Source: Desulfoferrobacter suflitae
GTDB taxonomy: Bacteria > Desulfobacterota > Syntrophobacteria > Syntrophobacterales > Syntrophobacteraceae
Direction of reading: 5' to 3'
Length of the DNA stretch: 64,000 bases
NCBI RefSeq assembly: GCF_022603395.1
Contig: NZ_JAIBKA010000002.1
Coordinates: forward strand, 62,001-126,000
Under the pieces are notes generated by a model that was not told the origin of the DNA, searched no databases, and worked only from the letters and a program-made list of their open reading frames with translations. Position 1 is the first letter of the stretch; each line of letters opens with the position of its first letter. A program made the position numbers and the translations under genes. This document shows, in pieces, positions 45,767 to 55,473 of this stretch.

Positions 45767-46396
45767 ATGCGAAAACTCGACAATATCGGACAACTGTTTG
45801 TGATTTCAGCACCTTCGGGGGTGGGTAAGACAACTTTGATTCGGCGTCTGCAATCCAGCCGGAATGATTTGTGTTTTTCTGTTTCCGCCACCACCCGCGC
45901 CCCTCGCCCCGGAGAGATCGAAGGGCGCGACTATTGCTTCCTGAGCAGAGAGGAATTTGTCCGGGACATTCGCGCCGATCGTTTTCTCGAGTGGGCGCAT
46001 GTGCATGGAGAGTATTACGGGACGGCCCGTGCCCCGATAGAAACGTGGCTGCAGGAAGGCCAGGACGTGATACTGGATATTGATGTACAGGGCGCTCGCC
46101 AGGTGCGTTGTGCTTTCCCGCCGGCACACACAATCTTCATCCTGCCACCGTCAATCGATACCTTGCGGGAACGGCTGCAGGCACGCCGCACCGAGTCTGC
46201 GGAAAAAATTGCCGGTCGCCTGATTGTGGCTCGAAAGGAACTGGCAGAGGCCGCATGGTACGATTTCATCATTGTCAACGACGATCTCGAGGAGGCGGTT
46301 GCGGATCTTGCCGCAATACTCCGTGCCTGCCACTGCAAAATGGCTTTTCAAGCCTCGAAAGTAAGACCTTTCCTGCGCTCTATCAGTGACATTTGA
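45767..46396 (+). CDS. gmk: Guanylate kinase
   Basis: 209 residues. It phosphorylates GMP to GDP. The P-loop is SGVGKTTLIRRL, then the GMP-binding SVSATTRAPRPGEIEGRDYC and the lid EWAHVHGEYYGT, ending with a LIVARKELAEA helix. A one-base gap-free join to remA. Confidence 0.95.
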   Translation: MRKLDNIGQLFVISAPSGVGKTTLIRRLQSSRNDLCFSVSATTRAPRPGEIEGRDYCFLSREEFVRDIRADRFLEWAHVHGEYYGTARAPIETWLQEGQDVILDIDVQGARQVRCAFPPAHTIFILPPSIDTLRERLQARRTESAEKIAGRLIVARKELAEAAWYDFIIVNDDLEEAVADLAAILRACHCKMAFQASKVRPFLRSISDI

Positions 46397-46430
46397 ATCC
46401 GCCAGGGACCGACAGCCGAATGTGCCAGTC

Positions 46431-47186
46431 ATGAAACACTCCAAGCCTGCCCCCGGTAAAGGCATTTGGATTGCCGGAGTCAATCCTGTAAGAGCGGCTC
46501 TGCAGTCCGGGCATATCGCCATCCTGGAAATGATCTGCAGCCGGATGGACACAAGGATCGAACGTCTTGTTCAATTGGGCCGCGCCAAAAATATTGCACT
46601 GCGGCACCAGAGCCGCACCGAGCTGACCAAGCTGATCGGTCATCCCCATCACCAGGGGATAGCCCTGCTTGCTGCGGAATTCCCTTATGCGTCCCTGGAG
46701 GAAGTTATGGCGCGCTCGACCGATGCCCTGGAGCCGCTTTTGGTTCTTGATTCCATCCAGGATCCTCAGAACCTCGGGGCGATTTTCCGCAGTGCCTGTT
46801 TTCTGGGCGCTAACGGCGTCATAATTCCCAAAGACCGGGCGGCCCAGGTCAGCGCCAGCGTGATTAAGGTTGCTGCGGGAGCAACAGCCTACTTGCCGAT
46901 TGTGAGAGTCACCAATATCGCGGGCTGCCTCCAGCAGTTAAAGACCAAGGGCCTTTGGGTAGTCGGTTTGGACCTTGAGGCGCAAAGCACGATCTACGAA
47001 GTTGACCTGTCGGTCCCCTTGTGCCTGGTTGTAGGTAACGAGCAGAAGGGCATTCGACCGCTGGTCCGAAAAACCTGCGATCTCCTGGCGAAAATTGCTC
47101 CCCGAGGTCCGCTGCCGTCGTTAAATGCGGCGACGGCGGGAGCTATTGCCCTGGCCGAGGTCCAGCGTCAGCGAACCATGCGATGA
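46431..47186 (+). CDS. rlmB: 23S rRNA 2'-O-methyltransferase, RlmB type
   Basis: 251 residues. A SpoU/TrmH knotted methyltransferase with an N-terminal substrate-binding domain. Motif 1 LLVLDSIQDPQNLGAIFRSA, motif 2 LVVGNEQKGIRPLV, motif 3 PLPSLNAATAGAIALAE are all present. RlmB methylates G2251 of 23S rRNA. ATG at 46431 chosen; the frame runs back to 46386 without similarity. Confidence 0.92.
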   Translation: MKHSKPAPGKGIWIAGVNPVRAALQSGHIAILEMICSRMDTRIERLVQLGRAKNIALRHQSRTELTKLIGHPHHQGIALLAAEFPYASLEEVMARSTDALEPLLVLDSIQDPQNLGAIFRSACFLGANGVIIPKDRAAQVSASVIKVAAGATAYLPIVRVTNIAGCLQQLKTKGLWVVGLDLEAQSTIYEVDLSVPLCLVVGNEQKGIRPLVRKTCDLLAKIAPRGPLPSLNAATAGAIALAEVQRQRTMR

Positions 47187-47212
47187 TTCAAGCTTCCGCG
47201 AGAGAGGGGTAA

Positions 47213-47845
47213 ATGAGTGAAAATTACTTGAAAATTCAGCAGGACTACCTGCAGAAAGCATGGACGAGACCGCGCCAGGTACTGGAACGTAGTATTCCGG
47301 CAGAACACCGGCGGGAGTGCCTGCACTTTCAAGCCTTCGGCCGGCACTGCGCCCTTTGCAGGGATCACATTGTGCTTGGGCAAGAGACAGCCACCGGCCC
47401 GGAGGGGCTGCTTGTGGCCATGTATGCCAGCTGTACCGTGGATAAACAGGTGCAGATTCATCCTCCCATATCCTTTAAGGAGCTTCCCGGCAGCCTGCCT
47501 TACCATGGAGCATTTTACGCTAATGCGGAACGTATTCTGGTGCCCCATGTGCCCGCGATTGCGCACAAACAAAAAGAAATTGTCGCCTCATTCGCGGGAC
47601 ATGTGAACGCTGATGCAGTCAGTGGAGATTTTTCCTTCACCCTCTATCCGCTGCCTCGTATTCCCCTCTACTATATTTTTCACCTGCCGGACGATGAATT
47701 CCCTGCTTCCGTGACGTGTCTTTTTGCAGCCAATGCCATTGACTTCATGCCATTGGATGGCCTGGCCGACGTGGCCGAGTATACCGCCAGGAGAGTCCGA
47801 TCAATGACCGCGGGCAGTGGCGGACAAAACAACCGTACGCCTTAA
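47213..47845 (+). CDS. DUF3786-like protein
   Basis: 210 residues. The start KIQQDYLQKAWTRPRQVLER is unusual. CALCRDHIVLG suggests a Cys pair. The C-terminal YIFHLPDDEFPASVTCLFAA and DFMPLDGLADVAEYTARRV are close to DUF3786, found in anaerobic bacteria and archaea. Function unknown; possibly linked to corrinoid or metal proteins. ATG at 47213 follows GAGAGGGG. It sits between rlmB and cysK. Confidence 0.75.
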   Translation: MSENYLKIQQDYLQKAWTRPRQVLERSIPAEHRRECLHFQAFGRHCALCRDHIVLGQETATGPEGLLVAMYASCTVDKQVQIHPPISFKELPGSLPYHGAFYANAERILVPHVPAIAHKQKEIVASFAGHVNADAVSGDFSFTLYPLPRIPLYYIFHLPDDEFPASVTCLFAANAIDFMPLDGLADVAEYTARRVRSMTAGSGGQNNRTP

Positions 47846-47863
47846 ATCAAATGGAGAAGATTG

Positions 47864-48790
47864 ATGAGCGGAATTTTTGCCGATGTCACTCAGACCATTG
47901 GTCATACACCACTGGTTCGTCTCAATTACCTGGCCCGGGGCCTTCTGGCGGATGTATTGGTGAAGGTGGAGTTCAGAAATCCGGCAGGCAGTGTGAAGGA
48001 CAGAATTGGGTTGGCGATGATCCAGGCCGCCGAACAGAACGGACTGATCACAAAGGATACCACCATCATCGAGCCGACCAGTGGAAACACCGGAATCGCA
48101 CTTGCTTTTGTCTGTGCAGCAAGAAAATACCGACTCATTTTGACCATGCCGGAAACCATGAGTCAGGAGCGCCGGAAATTGCTCAAGCATCTCGGCGCCG
48201 AACTCGTCCTGACACCCGGCGGCGAAGGCATGCGGGGCGCAATCAATAAGGCTCACGAGCTGGTTGCCGAAATACCCGGTTGCTACATGCCGGACCAATT
48301 CAGCAATCCCGCCAACCCCGACATTCATCGCAAGACCACTGCAGAAGAGATCTGGCGCGATACCACAGGAGCCGTCGACATTCTGGTGGCTGGAGTGGGA
48401 ACGGGAGGCACCATCACTGGAGTAGCGGAAGTAATCAAAAAGCGGAAACCGTCCTTTAAGGCTGTTGCCGTGGAACCCGCCGCATCCCCTGTGCTGTCCG
48501 GTGGCCAGGCGGGGTCTCACAAGATTCAAGGCATCGGAGCAGGGTTTGTTCCTGCTGTGCTGAACACCCGGGTCATTGATGAAGTCGTGACGGTAACCAA
48601 TGAAGAAGCATTCGAGGTAGCAAGGGATCTGGCCAAATCGGAAGGCATTCTCTGCGGCATCTCTTCGGGCGCCGCCGTTTCAGCTGCACTGCGCGTGGCT
48701 GCCCGGCCCGAGAACAAAGGTAAACAACTGGTGGCTATTCTGCCCAGTACGGGTGAACGCTACCTGAGTACAGAACTGTTTGCTGAGTGA
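47864..48790 (+). CDS. cysK: Cysteine synthase A (O-acetylserine sulfhydrylase)
   Basis: 308 residues, PLP fold II. It joins O-acetylserine and sulfide to cysteine. The PLP lysine is in [11 protein letters not shown], the substrate loop is TSGNTGIAL, the PLP-phosphate loop is [11 protein letters not shown], and GISSGAA is present near the C-terminus. ATG at 47864, just after GGAGAAG. The last gene of the plus-strand run. Confidence 0.95.
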   Translation: MSGIFADVTQTIGHTPLVRLNYLARGLLADVLVKVEFRNPAGSVKDRIGLAMIQAAEQNGLITKDTTIIEPTSGNTGIALAFVCAARKYRLILTMPETMSQERRKLLKHLGAELVLTPGGEGMRGAINKAHELVAEIPGCYMPDQFSNPANPDIHRKTTAEEIWRDTTGAVDILVAGVGTGGTITGVAEVIKKRKPSFKAVAVEPAASPVLSGGQAGSHKIQGIGAGFVPAVLNTRVIDEVVTVTNEEAFEVARDLAKSEGILCGISSGAAVSAALRVAARPENKGKQLVAILPSTGERYLSTELFAE

Positions 48791-48937
48791 CGGTCGATGC
48801 AACATCACTCAGCCATACAGCTCCTGTTGTTCACTCTGCGTTGAATGACGTGTTCACACCAGGCGCACTGGTCAAAAAGGCGTCACATCAGCCCGCAGCA
48901 TGGGCGCCTGTATCGCCCGGAGAGCCCGGGACTCCGG

Positions 48938-49072
48938 TCAATTGTTTTTCTTTGGCCTGGAAAACCTGAAATCGAAGATAAAAATCGCAGCAATCGCGAT
49001 CAGCTGAACAGCACCAAAAAGACTTGCGGCCTGCACGGAGCTTCTGCACATTTCAACAGCATACCATTCCAT
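48938..49072 (-). CDS. Possible 44-residue membrane peptide
   Basis: A short frame on the minus strand in a 690-base gap. From ATG at 49072 the product starts MEWYAVEMCRSSVQAASLFG and contains AVQLIAIAAIFIFDF, a single membrane helix, with a basic tail RFSRPKKNN (positive-inside). AGGAAAGGA lies about 14 bases before the start, which is farther than ideal. It lies downstream of lpdA on the same strand. No family recognised; could be a chance frame. Confidence 0.35.
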   Translation of the reverse strand: MEWYAVEMCRSSVQAASLFGAVQLIAIAAIFIFDFRFSRPKKNN

Positions 49073-49171
49073 AACGAACGTTCAATTCCTTTCCTCAGCA
49101 TTCAACCCTCCATCAGCCGACTCATACCCGTATCGGGATGCGGATTTCCATCTGCCTTGCCGTATGTTCCG

Positions 49172-49202
49172 ACGGGTTTCGTGACGCGCAGCGCGTGAGC
49201 CT
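49172..49202. repeat. Intergenic palindromic repeat, copy R3
   Basis: ACGGGTTTCGTGACGCGCAG then CGCGTGAGCC. It carries a perfect palindrome ACGCGC-A-GCGCGT at 49184-49196. The TTTCGT/ACGCG part matches R2. The rest of 48791-49481 shows only the small peptide candidate. Confidence 0.5.
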
Positions 49203-49481
49203 ACCATGCAATCCCCGGTAAACATGTGATCCGTCATCCTTAACCAGTATGTCAACAGGCGGAGAGCTAGAATGGGATGATATCCGATAATCTTTATTCG
49301 GGCAACTGCCGCTACCCACATTGCGCTCTGAGCCCGCCGCAGCTCAATCGCCGGGACAATGCACCGCCGTTGAATCACTCGGCTCACCCGGTGCGGAGCA
49401 GGAACGCCTCCAGCAATCCATTGTCAGCGGCTTCCATAATGTCCCGATGGCAGGGATCATACAAATCCTGAGAATGTTGGC

Positions 49482-50909
49482 TCAGGAGGCGTAACGGGGA
49501 CATTCCTGAACGGATAAGGCGGCTTCGCGCAGCGCTTCGGCAAAAGTTGGATGAGCATGAACGGTTCGCGCAATATCCTCGGAACTGGCACCGAATTCCA
49601 GGGCCAGCGCGCATTCGGCGATGATCTCCGATGCCCGCGCGCCGATGATATGGATGCCGAGAACACGATCGGTTCTGCTGTGGGCTATGACCTTGACCAG
49701 GCCTTCCGTTTCCCCCATACAGCGGGCGCGCCCCACCCCGGAGAACGGGCGGGAGCCCACACAGTAGTCAATGCCCCGTTCCTTGACCTGTTCTTCAGTC
49801 AACCCGACGCCGGCCACTTCGGGAGAAGTATAGATCACCGAGGGAATGACGTCGTAATTGACTGCTCCTGCCAACCCCGCTATCCCCTCGACGGCGGCAA
49901 CTGCCTCTGCCGATGCCTTGTGCGCCAGCATGGGTCCCGCTGTCAGATCGCCGATGGCATAAATGCTGCCGATATTGGTCCGATAGGTGTGGTCCACCAG
50001 CACCTGCCCGGTTTTGACCTCAATTTTCACCCCAACCTGATCGAGGTTCAGGCCACGCGTCAGGGGCCGGCGCCCGGTTGCAACAAGCAAGCGGTCGCAG
50101 GTCATCTCATCGTTCTGTTCATCCGATTCCAACGTCAGCACCACACGCCCCTCTCTTACTTCGGCCCCGAGGACCTTGGTCTTTAGTTTGAAGGAGAGCC
50201 CCTGTCCTGCCAGGACGCGCTGCAGCGACCGGCTGATCTGACCATCCAAAACGGTGGCAATTTTAGGCATCATTTCGATCACGGTAACCGCAGCGCCCAA
50301 ACGACTCCACAGTGACCCAAGCTCCAAACCGATATAGCCTCCGCCGACTATTGCCAGATGCTCCGGCACCGCGTCAAAGGAAAGGGCCTCTGTGGAACTG
50401 ACGATGCGCTTTCCATCGAATGGAGCAGTCGGAATCTCTATCGGCTCACTGCCGGTAGCCAAAAGAACATGATCCGCAGTCAGTAGCAAACCTTTGGCAT
50501 CGGCCGACCCTTCCGCGTCGGCACGAACCTCCACAGTATGCTCGTCAAGCAAACGGCCAGAGCCGTGAAAAATCTTGACCTTGCGACCCTCCAAAAGTTT
50601 TCGCACGCTATGGGTCAAATCCTCGACCACCTGGTCTTTTCGGGCCATCGTTGCCCCCAGATCGAGCTCCAGCCGGCCTGCCCGTATGCCGTGCTCGGCC
50701 AGGCGATTCTTCGCCAAATAGAAATACTCGCTGGAGTCCAGCAATGCTTTGCTTGGAATACAGCCGACGTTGAGGCAGACCCCCCCCAGGCGCTTATTCT
50801 TTTCCACACAGGCAACCTTCAATCCCAGCTGGGCGGCGCGCAAACAGGCCACATACCCGCCGGGGCCAGCCCCTATGACAACCAGATCATAACTCTCGCG
50901 CCCGGCCAT
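49482..50909 (-). CDS. lpdA: Dihydrolipoyl dehydrogenase (E3)
   Basis: 475 residues, FAD-dependent. Seen: the FAD loop LVVIGAGPGGYVACLRAAQL, the redox disulfide GGVCLNVGCIPSKAL, the NAD loop VGGGYIGLELGSLW and the catalytic His-Glu near HAHPTFAEALREAAL. It re-oxidises the lipoyl arm of SucB. ATG at 50909 lies two bases past the sucB stop; the ORF upstream is only an extension. Third gene of the sucA-sucB-lpdA operon. Confidence 0.95.
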   Translation of the reverse strand: MAGRESYDLVVIGAGPGGYVACLRAAQLGLKVACVEKNKRLGGVCLNVGCIPSKALLDSSEYFYLAKNRLAEHGIRAGRLELDLGATMARKDQVVEDLTHSVRKLLEGRKVKIFHGSGRLLDEHTVEVRADAEGSADAKGLLLTADHVLLATGSEPIEIPTAPFDGKRIVSSTEALSFDAVPEHLAIVGGGYIGLELGSLWSRLGAAVTVIEMMPKIATVLDGQISRSLQRVLAGQGLSFKLKTKVLGAEVREGRVVLTLESDEQNDEMTCDRLLVATGRRPLTRGLNLDQVGVKIEVKTGQVLVDHTYRTNIGSIYAIGDLTAGPMLAHKASAEAVAAVEGIAGLAGAVNYDVIPSVIYTSPEVAGVGLTEEQVKERGIDYCVGSRPFSGVGRARCMGETEGLVKVIAHSRTDRVLGIHIIGARASEIIAECALALEFGASSEDIARTVHAHPTFAEALREAALSVQECPRYAS

Positions 50910-50910
50910 A

Positions 50911-52287
50911 TCATATCTCCAGCATAATTCGTTCGGGTTGCTCCACACATTTTTTGATACGCTTGAGAAACGATACCGCCTCTCTGCCGTCAACGATGCG
51001 ATGGTCGTAGCTCAGGGCCACATACATCATGGGGCGAATAGTGATCTCCCCGTCAACGACCACCGGCCGTTCTTCAATTTTGTGCATGCCGAGGATGCCG
51101 CTTTGCGGGGTATTGAGGATCGGCGTGCTCAGAAGCGACCCGTAGACGCCGCCATTGCTGATGGTGAAGGTCCCTCCCTCCAAATCCGAGATTTCCAGCC
51201 GATTTTCCTTGATCTTATGCACATAGTCGCTGATCGCCCGTTCGATTTCAGCAAAGGTCAAACCGTCGGCATGACGGATGACCGGCACCACCAGTCCCCG
51301 TTCTCCCCCTACCGCAACTCCGATGTGGTAGTAATGGTGATAGACGATATCTTTACCTTCAATCACCGCGTTGACCTCGGGAAATTCTTTCAAGGCGGCA
51401 ACGGCGGCCTTTATGAAAAAAGACATGATGCCCAGGGATATTCCGTATTTTTCCTGGAATTTTTGTTTGAACCGGCCCCTTGTCTCTTGCACTCGGCTCA
51501 TGTCAATTTCATTGAAAGTGGTCAACATGGCCGTGTTTTGTCTGGCTTCGAGCAAACGCTGAGCAATTTTCTGCCGGATGGGAGTCATCGCTTTCCGGGT
51601 AGTCTGTTGGCTCTGTTCTAATTGACGTCGTGTCCCGGTCGTAGCCGACCTCGCGGCACTTTCCTCCTCGTCTTCCGCAGCAGCCTGTTTGTCTTTTGCT
51701 GCTTCTGTATCGTCCGCCGCGGTTGAAGGTTGCCTCGCAGCCGCTCCCTCCAAATGCAGCAGGACGTCCCCTTTGGTTATTCTTCCTCCCGGGCCCGACC
51801 CCGAAAGCGCGGCCACATCAATTTGATTTTCCGACACCAGCCGCCGAACGGCGGGCGACAGAGGCGGTTCGCCCTGGTCCTCTCCGACGGCTGGCTCTTG
51901 AGGTTGAGCAGGGGACCTGGTCTCCCCCGATTCTGCAGGAACCGTTTTTTCCTCCGGCCTTTGAGGTTCTTGACGAGCGTCCACTGCTCCAGGCGGTGTC
52001 TCTGGGCGAAGCTCCTCAGCGGCTTTCGTCCTTTCCCCCTCCCGCCCGGCGGCCTCGGTTTCTATGGTCGCAACGGTCGTTCCGACGGAAACCGTCTCGC
52101 CTGCTCCGATTTCGATATGCAAAATGCCGTCCGCTTCAGCGGCTATTTCAAGCGTCACCTTATCGGTTTCAATAACAAACAGCACCTCATCCTTCGCAAC
52201 CCTGTCACCGTCTCGCTTGAACCATTCGGCCAGGAGAGCTTCCTGGACCGATTCACCCACTTCCGGGATCTTGACTTCTATCTTCAT
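50911..52287 (-). CDS. sucB: Dihydrolipoyl succinyltransferase (E2)
   Basis: 458 residues. One lipoyl domain (VIETDKVTLEI, the Lys is lipoylated) is followed by a Pro/Glu-rich linker, an E1/E3-binding domain (SPAVRRLVSENQIDVAALSG) and the catalytic domain ending with SYDHRIVDGREAVSF. It transfers succinyl from E1 to CoA. SucA directly upstream decides 2-oxoglutarate rather than pyruvate. It lies 24 bases after sucA. Confidence 0.94.
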   Translation of the reverse strand: MKIEVKIPEVGESVQEALLAEWFKRDGDRVAKDEVLFVIETDKVTLEIAAEADGILHIEIGAGETVSVGTTVATIETEAAGREGERTKAAEELRPETPPGAVDARQEPQRPEEKTVPAESGETRSPAQPQEPAVGEDQGEPPLSPAVRRLVSENQIDVAALSGSGPGGRITKGDVLLHLEGAAARQPSTAADDTEAAKDKQAAAEDEEESAARSATTGTRRQLEQSQQTTRKAMTPIRQKIAQRLLEARQNTAMLTTFNEIDMSRVQETRGRFKQKFQEKYGISLGIMSFFIKAAVAALKEFPEVNAVIEGKDIVYHHYYHIGVAVGGERGLVVPVIRHADGLTFAEIERAISDYVHKIKENRLEISDLEGGTFTISNGGVYGSLLSTPILNTPQSGILGMHKIEERPVVVDGEITIRPMMYVALSYDHRIVDGREAVSFLKRIKKCVEQPERIMLEI

Positions 52288-52311
52288 GGAAGCTCCTGCA
52301 CTGAAGTTTGG

Positions 52312-55035
52312 CTAAACTGGCTTGCTACCGCCTCCAACTGCTTCCTGCAAAATTTTTTCCTGCTCCACTTTATGCACGGAAAAATGGCCGGTGGCAGGAC
52401 TGGCGGCAGCGCGCCTTCCTGTGTAGCCCACCCGTGTGTCGATCATGCTTTGCAAATAGGGCTGTACGAATCTCCAGCCACCCATGTTTTCCGGTTCCTC
52501 CTGCACCCAAAACCAGTGATTGGCGCCGGCATATTTTTCAATCAGCTGTTTCAATTGATGTGACGGAAAGGGATAGAACTGCTCAATTCTGACAATGGCA
52601 GTGCGATGCTCCTGCAGCTCTTCTCTTCGCTCGAACAGATCGTAATAGATTTTCCCGCTGCACATCAGCACCTTTTGCGGATCCGTTATTGCCAGGGGGT
52701 CATCGAGCACTTCGCGGAAATGGCCCTGCGCCATGTCCTGCAGGGTTGAAACCGCCAATGGACGTCGCAACAGGCTCTTGGGCGTCATGACGATCAGCGG
52801 CTTCCGGAAGCGGCGCTTCACCTGCCGGCGCAGCAAATGAAAATATTGGGCGGGAGAGGAGGGATGGCACACCTGAATATTGTCCTCGGCGCACAGCTGC
52901 AGAAACCGCTCCAGCCTTGCACTGGAGTGCTCCGGCCCCTGGCCCTCAAAACCATGCGGCAGCAGCATGACCAAACCGCTGCGCCGTCCCCATTTGACTT
53001 CAGCGCTGACTACATATTGATCGATGATGGCCTGAGCATTGTTGGCAAAATCACCGAACTGCGCCTCCCACATCACCAACGCATGAGGGCTGACCAGAGA
53101 ATACCCGTATTCAAAGCCCAACACCGCATTTTCTGAAAGCATGCTGTCATAAACAAAAAATGAGCCCTGCTCGTCGCCCAATGCGTTCAGCGGAATGTAC
53201 CGCTCCCCTGTCTTGACATCCACCAGAACACTGTGCCGCTGGCTGAACGTACCCCGTTGGCAATCCTGGCCACTCAGCCGGACTTGCACGCCTTCCTTCA
53301 GCAGGGAAGCAAACGCCAGGACCTCGGCCGTGGCCCAATCGATTGCTTTACCTTTTGCAACGACTTCCACTCGTCTTTGTAAGATGCGATCGAGTTTCTT
53401 AAAGATGGAAAACCCTTCCGGATATTCGCTCAATTTGTGCATCAGAGACGTCAGCCTCTGGGCGTCAACGCCCGTCTCGACCGGCGCATCGTCGGGCTCC
53501 ACGTCGAATTCCTTCCAGTTTTCATAGTAGCGCACCCGGGGCATTTGGCAGGTTTTATCGTGAGCTGCATCATAAGCCCGCTGCAGCTTTTCGTTGATGC
53601 GCTGCTTGATTCCGTCCAATTGCTCCCGGGTGATCAGGCCGCTGTCCACCAGCCTGTCGGCGTAAAGCTGATCGGGCGTTGGTCGATCTTTTATCCGCTC
53701 GTACATTTGCGGTTGGGTGAAGTAGGGTTCATCTCCCTCATTGTGCCCGTACCTGCGGTAACACACAACATCGATGACCACATCCTTCTTGAAGTGACGT
53801 CGATAATCGTAAGCGAGCCTTATCACGTGCACGGCTGCCTCCGGATCCTCCCCATGCACGTGAAATATGGGAACCATCAACATTTTGGCAACGTCGGTCG
53901 AGTAGCGGGTGGAGCGTGCTTCTTCGGGAAGGGTTGTGAATCCGATTTGATTGTTGATGATGACGTGAATCGTTCCCCCGGTACGGTAGCCCTCCAACTG
54001 AGAAAGATTGAGAGTCTCATATACCACCCCCTCACCGGAAAAACTGGCATCCCCATGGATCAAGAGCGGTAATACCAGATTGTGATGCTTATCCTGCAAT
54101 TGCACCTGGCGGGCATGAGCGATGCCTTCAACGACTGGATTGACCGACTCGAGGTGGCTTGGATTGCTCACCAGCAACATGCGCAATGACTGTTCATCAG
54201 CCAATTTGACGTCGGTTAACAGTCCCTTGTGATACTTCACATCACCGCTTCCAACCAGGGACTCAAAATCGTAGTTGTCTTCAAATTCGCAGAAGATATG
54301 TTCATAAGGTTTCCGCAGGATGTTCGCCTGAACATTCAGACGCCCTCTATGCGCCATCCCCATGATGAACTCCCGGCAGCCCCGGCCGACTGCATGCCGA
54401 ACCAGGGCATCGAGCAGGACCACAACCGTTTCAGCACCTTCCAGAGAAAATCGCTTCTGCCCCATGTACTTGGCATTGAGGAATTGCTCGAACAGGTTCG
54501 CTCGGCAAAGCCCTTTAATGATACGGAGCCGGGCTTCGCCGTCCAATTCGGGGCGATTCCTCACCGGTTCCATCCGCTCCTGCAGCCAGCGCCGCTCCTC
54601 AGGGTCCTGCAGGTGCATGTACTCCACTCCAACAGAGCGGCAATACGTCTGTTTGAGCAACCTGAGTATATCCCCGAGAGTTGCCTGTTCCCAGCCGGGG
54701 ATTTGTTCCGCGTAGAAAGCTCGATCCAGATCCTCATCCGCCAGGCCGAAGGCATCGAGCTGCAACAAAGGGTGATCCGTCGGGCAGGCGACCAGCGGAT
54801 CCAAACAGGACAACAAGTGGCCAAGATCGCGATAACGATAGATCAGCTCATCAACCCGTGACTGGCGCAACACCTGGGCCTTTTCGCAAACTTCCATGCC
54901 GGGTTCAGGCAAACCCGCCAGTTGAAACCCTGCAAAAAAAATCCCCCATTCCCGGGAAACGGCTTCGGGATTAGATTTCCAAATTCGATACTGCGAGTCG
55001 ATGTATTCTGCATTCAATGCAGTTGGAAGTTTCAT
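52312..55035 (-). CDS. sucA: 2-oxoglutarate dehydrogenase E1
   Basis: 907 residues, thiamine-diphosphate enzyme. Seen: the N-terminal AEYIDSQYRIWKSNPEAVSR, FIMGMAHRGRLNV, LIHGDASFSGEGVVYETLNL, IIVNNQ-type loop HVIINNQIGFTTLPEEARST, and the ThDP region GDEPYFTQP and VMWEAQFGDFANNAQ. It decarboxylates 2-oxoglutarate and loads SucB. ATG at 55035 chosen. This NAD-linked complex is less usual in strict anaerobes, which often use ferredoxin-linked KGOR. Confidence 0.95.
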   Translation of the reverse strand: MKLPTALNAEYIDSQYRIWKSNPEAVSREWGIFFAGFQLAGLPEPGMEVCEKAQVLRQSRVDELIYRYRDLGHLLSCLDPLVACPTDHPLLQLDAFGLADEDLDRAFYAEQIPGWEQATLGDILRLLKQTYCRSVGVEYMHLQDPEERRWLQERMEPVRNRPELDGEARLRIIKGLCRANLFEQFLNAKYMGQKRFSLEGAETVVVLLDALVRHAVGRGCREFIMGMAHRGRLNVQANILRKPYEHIFCEFEDNYDFESLVGSGDVKYHKGLLTDVKLADEQSLRMLLVSNPSHLESVNPVVEGIAHARQVQLQDKHHNLVLPLLIHGDASFSGEGVVYETLNLSQLEGYRTGGTIHVIINNQIGFTTLPEEARSTRYSTDVAKMLMVPIFHVHGEDPEAAVHVIRLAYDYRRHFKKDVVIDVVCYRRYGHNEGDEPYFTQPQMYERIKDRPTPDQLYADRLVDSGLITREQLDGIKQRINEKLQRAYDAAHDKTCQMPRVRYYENWKEFDVEPDDAPVETGVDAQRLTSLMHKLSEYPEGFSIFKKLDRILQRRVEVVAKGKAIDWATAEVLAFASLLKEGVQVRLSGQDCQRGTFSQRHSVLVDVKTGERYIPLNALGDEQGSFFVYDSMLSENAVLGFEYGYSLVSPHALVMWEAQFGDFANNAQAIIDQYVVSAEVKWGRRSGLVMLLPHGFEGQGPEHSSARLERFLQLCAEDNIQVCHPSSPAQYFHLLRRQVKRRFRKPLIVMTPKSLLRRPLAVSTLQDMAQGHFREVLDDPLAITDPQKVLMCSGKIYYDLFERREELQEHRTAIVRIEQFYPFPSHQLKQLIEKYAGANHWFWVQEEPENMGGWRFVQPYLQSMIDTRVGYTGRRAAASPATGHFSVHKVEQEKILQEAVGGGSKPV

Positions 55036-55361
55036 CAGCGCAAAGCCCCTCAAATCAAGTCAAGGTCAAGCAAAGCCGACGGCCACCCGGCCCGTGCAGC
55101 CTGGATGCTAAACGACGCTTGCCGCATTATACAAAAACCATCGCTGTCAGCACAATGATTCCCCTCCGAGGCAACCATGGCAATCACCCCCCATGGCTGT
55201 CAGCCCGACACCCGGCTGGATCATTCGATCGAACCGAATCCCGTTGCGCAGCAGTTGCCATTGAGTGATTATAATAATGCCGATTTTGCAATAGGAAAGC
55301 ACAGGGAATCACTTTCCCGCATGCGGGTTAAACTGGGGAACGGTCCGGATAACCTGATTTT

Positions 55362-55420
55362 CCAGCCCCCTTGGGGGGGCTGGCACAAGGATTGACAGAA
55401 AGCCCCTGTTTCTTTATGTG
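55362..55420 (+). promoter_or_regulatory. Inverted repeat and candidate promoter before ferredoxin-aor
   Basis: A nine-base stem CCAGCCCCC/GGGGGCTGG (55362-55383) overlaps a sigma-54-like element TGGCAC-N5-TTGA (55381-55395). The -24 GG and -12 G are correctly spaced, but the last base is A not C. A sigma-70 alternative is TTGACA (55392), 17 bases, TATGTG. No T-tract follows the stem, so it is not a terminator. Nothing else is seen in 55036-55361. Confidence 0.35.
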
Positions 55421-55473
55421 TGCTTGTGTAGAATCATTTTCATTGCCCTAGAACCCTGCACCATGGAAGACCC

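Noticed and set aside
55362-55383. Terminator between sucA and ferredoxin
   Set aside because: A strong stem but no T-tract on either strand; more likely a protein-binding or promoter-related site.
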